Of a DNA stretch of 64,000 nt, positions 58,855-64,000 are shown piece by piece. Each line of letters opens with the position of its first letter. The first letter of the stretch is position 1. The notes under the pieces are model-generated. The model was not told where the DNA came from and ran no database searches. It saw only the letters and a program-made list of their open reading frames with translations. The stretch is from Maea johnstoni (taxonomy: Eukaryota; Annelida; Polychaeta; Spionida; Magelonidae), in assembly GCA_963942565.1 (NCBI GenBank), contig OZ012694.1, positions 37,048,714 to 37,112,713 on the forward strand, given 5' to 3'. A program made the translations under genes and the position numbers.

Positions 58855-59300
58855 TTCAAGCATGTAAATGAAAATTTTCCCCAATAATTTTCATGGATGA
58901 AAATTCCATGCATGAAGTTGTGCATAGACCATCTTCCCATGAAAATCTTTGGGGCGCAAAAAATCACGCCAGGGGCGAAATCATTTTCATGCATGAAAAT
59001 TCGATTTTTATGCATGAAAATTCGATTTTTATGCACGAAAATTTCATTTTCATGCGTGGATATATGAAATTTCCATGGATGAGAATTTCGTTTTTATGTA
59101 GAAAATGAAGTTTCCATCCACAAAAATATAATTTTCAGCGTAAAAATGAAATTTCCATGGATGAAAATGAAATTTCGATGCATGTAAATGAAAATTTTGC
59201 CCAATAATTTTTATGGATGACAATTCCGTGCATGAAGTTGTGTAGAGCACAATTACCCATGAAACATCTTTTTTCATTCTTCATTTTTTTCATGCATGAA
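58855..59300. repeat. Clustered ATGCATGAAAATT-type repeats with an internal duplication
   Basis: Many short units such as TTCATGCATGAAAATTCG, self-complementary around ATGCAT, spaced 20-25 bases. A longer segment at about 58858-58930 (CATGTAAATGAAAATTTT, then CCCAATAATTTT, GCATGAAGTTGTG) is repeated at about 59178-59247. Open frames here (MHENxIFMHEN) are produced by the repeat. Confidence 0.7.
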
Positions 59301-61109
59301 ACTTTTCGTGCGAGTATAGAGCCAGGTTTCGTGAAAGGTACTGGTTGATAGCGTAGAATGTCACGAAGATCTGCTGATCTGCTGATCCATGGGAAAACTA
59401 AACTGTTTGTCTCGATACGTCTGCGATCCCAAGAAGTGGAGCATTGCACACGTTCACGCTTGTGTTTTTTCAATCCAGTTTTATGTATTTTCCTCTTAAC
59501 GTTTGATTATTTATCGTTTATATAAAATGTACACGTATGATTTTGCACCGGGTGCGCAGTAAATTAACTTACAATACAAAGCAACACTGTAGTATAAAAT
59601 AACCATAAAATCTTTCTGCTTATATCTAAACCCACTGTTCTCTGATCTATGTCTATCATTCGGTCCAGTGATGGCCGAGACAGTTAGAGTTGCATTGAGT
59701 ATGGCCATGGCAGAGACACATGGTGCCGGCTATATGATATGTGGAAACCAATTCAAAATGAAACCCAATAAACCACCTTAACAGCGAAAGGCACCAGCAT
59801 ACAGTGTAATGTGTGTACATTGAACACTCAAGGGAATCCAAAACTTTTCAATGTACTAGTATGTATGTTTTCCGTGATCTTCCCAATCACTAGAATTAGA
59901 AAATTGGCACAGCAGTCAACAGTTTAGATAAAGAAAAAGTATCAACCATGCAAACCATTGACTTCATACAAGTAAACAATCGTTTCAGTCAAAATTAGTC
60001 CCAAGCGTGTTATTAGATAGCAGAGATTTACACTAAGCTACAGAAAGTGAGGCGCAGACTTATGATGAAATTTTGAGAGCTTCCTGAAATGACGGTACTT
60101 CTCATTTCCGCAACGTCCTGAATATTTCTACATCATTATCGAAATTTTTGGGCACGTACTTTTTTTTAATTTGCTCTAGTTACTTTGTAATAGGTGAAGA
60201 AAAAGTAAATTATGTTGGGAAATATTGATCACACACTAAACTTGCTGTAAACTCATTAAGGATTAAAAAAAATCAAAAACTGAACGATTGGTACTTGCGC
60301 CAGGATGTTCTCTATGAAATATATAAACATCAACATTGTAGATGTTTACAAAAATATATGTAACAGATCAGAATCACATTTCTGTCTTTTAGACAGACCC
60401 CTCGCAATTGCGAAGATATTATAGAATGCTTTTTAGTTTTTTACTTATCCAAAGTCTCAGTTTTCATGAAACGTTTGTGTGTGTGGGGGGGGGGGCTCTT
60501 CTTCTACACAGACCAGATTATTGATCAGTCTTGACATGGTACTCTCACTTAACGAACGAAGCTCCCGAGTCTCCTTAATTCCCCTAAATTCAAATTAGCA
60601 GGTCAGCTTTCAAGTTGCTCGAGATTGCACAATGCCACCAGCCACCCCAACTTGGACTGAAAACATTATCATGATGCCTTCGCCCAATATCTAACCGATG
60701 ACACTGGTTAGCTTCGAAGCACCTGCCACATGCGGGCTCTTTGACCATAGTCTTACTGTGCGTTACACTCACGACTTTGTATGATCTGTAGTTTGCAATC
60801 CCTGTTTGTGGTAAAACATGAAAGCTGGAAAGGGGTTGTTGCCAGCTGCAGCTTAGTCTAGTATACGTGACACAGATACCTGCTCAGGTGCAGCATAAAC
60901 ACGACTAATCACTGAGGGAAATAAGAGAAGCACACTAAGCATAGTGCAGCCTTTTTGGAAACCAGTCAGGTTTCCAAGCCGCGGGCAACTCAGCCTGCTG
61001 AATAGTACGTGTTTTATAAGGGGTAGGTCAGAGCAGGGTAGGATGCTGCAGAGTGGGAGAGTCGTCAAACGGAACTAGGGTAGTCCTCAATACCTTACAT
61101 TTGTCTTCA
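59301..61109. other. Intergenic or intronic DNA
   Basis: No gene seen. May be intron or 5' flank of the gene whose exon lies at 63764. Confidence 0.45.
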
Positions 61110-63720
61110 GACGAGTAGGGTAATCACTAGTGAAGAAGGATAGTCGACGAAAGGGTAGGATGGTCTTCGGTCTGGTAGAATAGTCACTAGCGGAGTTAGA
61201 TAGTCTGCAGTGGAGCAAAGTAGTCTCCACGGTAGAAAGGTTATCTCCAGTGGAGTACGATGGTCTCCAATTGAGTAGGACGGTTTCCAGTGGAGTAAGA
61301 TTGTCTTCATTGGAGTAATATAGTATGCAGTGGAGTGGTATAGTCTTCAGTGGACTAGGATAGTCTGCATTAGAGTAGTATCGTCTGTAGTGGAGTAGTA
61401 TAGTCTGCAGTGGAGTAGTACAGTTTGCAGTAGATAAGGATAGTTTGTAGTGGAGTAGTATAGTCTGCAGTGGATTAGTATAGTCTGCATTAGAGTAGTA
61501 TAGTCTGCAGTGGAGTAGTATAGTCTGAATTAGAGTAGTATCGTCTGTAGTGGAGTAGTATAGTCTGCAGTGGAGTAGTATAGCCTGCAGTGGAGTAGTA
61601 TAGTCTGCAGTAGATAAGGATAGTATGTAGTGGAGTAGTATAGTCTGCAGTGGAGTAGTATAGCCTGCAGTGGAGTAGTATAGTCTGCAGTATATTAGGA
61701 TAGTATGTAGTGGAGTAGTATAGTCTGCAGTGGAATAGTATAGTCTGCAGTATATTAGGATAGTATGTAGTGGAGTAGTAAAGCCTGCAGTGGAGTAGTA
61801 TAGTCTGCAGTATATTGGGATAGTATGTAGTGGAGTAGAATAGTCTGCAGTATATTAGGATAGTATGTAGTGGAGTAGTATAGTCTGCAGTGGAGTAGTA
61901 TAGCCTGCAGTGGAGTAGTATAGTCTGCAGTATATTAGGATAGTATGTAGTGGAGTAGTATAGCCTGCAGTGGAGTAGTATAGCCTGCAGTGGAGTAGTA
62001 TAGTCTGCAGTATATTGGGATAGTATGTAGTGGAGTAGAATAGTCTGCAGTATATTAGGATAGTATGTAGTGGAGTAGTATAGTCTGCAGTGGAGTAGTA
62101 TAGCCTGCAGTGGAGTAGTATAGTCTGCAGTAGATTAGGATAGTATGTAGTGGAGTAGTATAGCCTGCAGTGGAGTAGTATAGCCTGCAGTGGAGTAGTA
62201 TAGTCTGCAGTATATTAGGATAGTATGTAGTGGAGTAGTATAGCCTGCAGTGGAGTAGTATAGCCTGCAGTGGAGTAGTATAGTCTGCAGTATATTAGGA
62301 TAGTATGTAGTGGAGTAGTATAGCCTGCAGTGGAGTAGTATAGCCTGCAGTGGAGTAGTATAGTCTGCAGTAGATTAGGATAGTATGTAGTGGAGTAGTA
62401 TAGTCTGCAGTGGATTGGGATAGTATGAGTGGAGTAGTATAGTATGTAGTGGAGTAGGGTTGTCAGCAGTGTATAAGGATAATTCGCAGTGCAGTAGGAT
62501 AGTCCTCAGTGGAGTAGTATATATTACGCTGTGGAGTAATATAGTATGTAGTGTAGGAGGATAGTCTGCAGTGGAGTATTATAATCAGCAGTGGAGAAGT
62601 ATAGTTTGCAGTAGATAAGTATAGTCTGCAGTGGAGTAGTATAGTTTGTAGTGGATTATGATGGTCTGCTGTGGATTAGGATAGTCTCCAGTGGAGTAGT
62701 ATAGTCTGCAGTGGATTAGGATAGTCTCCAGTGGAGCAGTATATTCTGCAGTGGATTATGATAGTCTGCAGTGGATAAGGAAAGTCTGCAGTGGAGTAGT
62801 ATAGTCTGTTATGAAGAAGAAGAGTCTGTAGTGGACTTAAATAGCCTCAAGTGGAGCAAGAAAGTAAGATAGTCTCCAATGGAGCATGATGTACGTAGTG
62901 GGGTAATATAATCAGCAATAAAGTAATATAGTCGGCAGTGGAGTTGGATAATCTGCAGTGGAGTAGGATAGTCTGCAGTGGAATATGATAGTCTGCAGTG
63001 GATTAGGATAGTCTGCAGTGGATTAGGAATAGTTTCCAGTGGATTAGGATAGTTGGCAGTTGGGTAGAAGAGTGCAGTGGAGTAGGATAGTCTGCAGTGG
63101 AGTAATATAGTCTGCAGTTGAGTAGGATAGTGTGCAGTGGAGTAGGATAGTCTGCAGTGGAGTAATATAGTCTGCAGTTGAGTAGGATAGTGTGCAGTGG
63201 AGTAGGATAGTGTGCAGTGGAGTAGGATAGTCTGCAGTGGAGTAATATAGTCTGCAGTTGAGTAGGATAGTGTGCAGTGGAATATGATACTCCGCATTGG
63301 AGTGGAACAGTCTGGAGCAGGATGGTCACTATTGAAGTAGTATTGTCTGCAGTAAGATAGTCAGCAGAGGAGTTGGACAGTCAGGAGTGGATCGAGGTAG
63401 CCTGTAGTTGAGCAACATAGTCACTATTGAAGTAGTATTGTCTGCAGTAAGATAGTCAGCAGAGGAGTTGGACAGTCAGGAGTGGATCGAGGTAGCCTGT
63501 AGTTGAGCAACATAGTCACTATTGAAGTAGTATTGTCTGCAGTAAGGAGTGGGACAGTCAGGAGTGGATCGAGGTAGCCTGTAGTTGAGCAACATAGTCA
63601 CTATTGAAGTAGTATTGTCTGCAGTAAGGAGTGGGACAGTCAGGAGTGGATCGAGGTAGCCTGTAGTTGAGCAACATAGTCAATATGGAAGTAGTATAGG
63701 CTGCCGTGGAGCGAGATAGT
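61110..63720. repeat. 2.6-kb minisatellite, 20-bp unit
   Basis: Tandem copies of TAGTCTGCAGTGGAGTAGTA with variants (TAGCCTGCAG, TATATTAGGA, TAGTATGTAG). The middle (about 61560-62400) shows higher-order order, with blocks of several different 20-mers repeated. The right end (about 63326-63690) has four longer units of 94, then 79 bp, starting GTCACTATTGAAGTAGTATT. Edges are degenerate. Long frames on the minus strand (YSTADY, LLHCRLS) are a by-product. Confidence 0.95.
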
Positions 63721-63763
63721 CTGTAATATATCGCAGGACTAGGTTAGTTTTTTATTGTTGCAG

Positions 63764-63873
63764 TCCCTACTGACGGAGTTGAAGATGGCCTTCTTTGACT
63801 GCCTGGGACTCTGGGTGCTGGCAGTGCCAATCATCATCCTCGTCATAGTCCTTGCAAAAGGGTGGTTAGGCCG
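63764..63873 (+). CDS. First coding exon of a host gene with an N-terminal membrane anchor (partial)
   Basis: The exon is bounded by a pyrimidine-rich acceptor (TTTTTTATTGTTGCAG ending at 63763) and a consensus donor (CG/GTAAGT from 63874). ATG at 63785 starts MAFFDCLGLWVLAVPIIILV, then IVLAKGWLG, and the exon ends in phase 2 after 29 codons; reading on into the intron meets a stop at once. The 18-residue hydrophobic stretch (about 8-25) followed by a Lys reads as a signal anchor. Such exons open many ER membrane enzymes (short-chain dehydrogenases, P450s) but nothing here decides which. An upstream 5' UTR exon is implied. The gene continues beyond the window. CDS proper is 63785-63873. Confidence 0.6.
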
Positions 63874-64000
63874 GTAAGTTGTTAATCTTATATTACCAGT
63901 TCTTTTTATAGAATATCATTTTTCTATTTAGCTATTACTTCAGTTCCAAAAGTTCTGATTGCGGATGTTATCGATTAGTATCCTGGAAGGCTAAATTCGT
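63874..64000 (+). other. Start of the intron after the first coding exon
   Basis: Begins GTAAGT; no further exon within the window. Confidence 0.5.

Noticed and set aside
62809-63329. Minus-strand frames with YSTADY and LLHC repeats
   Set aside because: By-product of the 20-bp minisatellite read in three frames over 60 bases.
61110-63720. CRISPR-like array
   Set aside because: Direct contiguous 20-mers without unique spacers, in a eukaryotic genome.

Overview
This is eukaryotic repeat-rich DNA, most likely from a marine invertebrate deuterostome. A sea urchin or close relative is my best guess; a lancelet or hemichordate is possible. The evidence is a foldback transposon with 15-bp iterated ends like the sea-urchin TU elements, DIRS-like tyrosine-recombinase retroelements, a CR1/L2-like LINE with the marine-invertebrate type of ORF1, long (AT)n tracts and intronless glycosyltransferase genes. 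There is no bacterial operon structure, no rRNA and no intact tRNA. One 200-base assembly gap (N) lies at 8801-9000.

Layout. 1-8800 and 26815-40757 are two copies of one segmental duplication, each carrying two intronless minus-strand genes for a GT31 (beta-1,3-galactosyltransferase-like) type II membrane protein, four genes in all. Copy B is longer because of later insertions: a 2.48-kb palindromic element (29087-31563), a 1.62-kb Spy-like element (32380-33996) and a B-only segment (37855-38565). A short stretch is also inverted between the copies. Between the gene pairs lie (AT)n tracts and arrays of a 20-bp palindrome. Between the two copies, 9412-26814 holds a nest: an old LINE fragment (-) split by a TU-like foldback element (9914-20612), which in turn holds a whole-looking 9.8-kb LINE (10089-19919, +). 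A Helentron-like non-autonomous element (21628-23939) follows.

The LINE has three long open frames rather than two: ORF1 with a coiled coil and an RRM-like C-terminus, a 1004-residue cysteine-rich frame of unknown function with a predicted signal peptide, and ORF2 with endonuclease and reverse transcriptase. The middle frame is the most novel thing here.

40880-54912 is a graveyard of retroelements: a Ty3/Gypsy-like pol relic, an I-clade-like LINE RNase H fragment, and two different DIRS-like elements side by side (about 44888-49392 and 49750-54912), the second with split direct repeats A1-ORFs-B1-A2-B2. A second TU-like foldback copy, without the LINE and in opposite orientation, is at 55462-56354. 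A 204-bp palindromic MITE with a TTA duplication is at 57399-57602. A 2.6-kb minisatellite of 20-bp units (about 61110-63720) runs right up to the splice acceptor of the only spliced host exon I can see (63764-63873, +), which encodes an N-terminal membrane anchor.

Apart from the four GT31 genes and this exon, almost everything is mobile or repetitive DNA. Family names are from reading translated motifs and terminal sequences by eye; no database search was possible.
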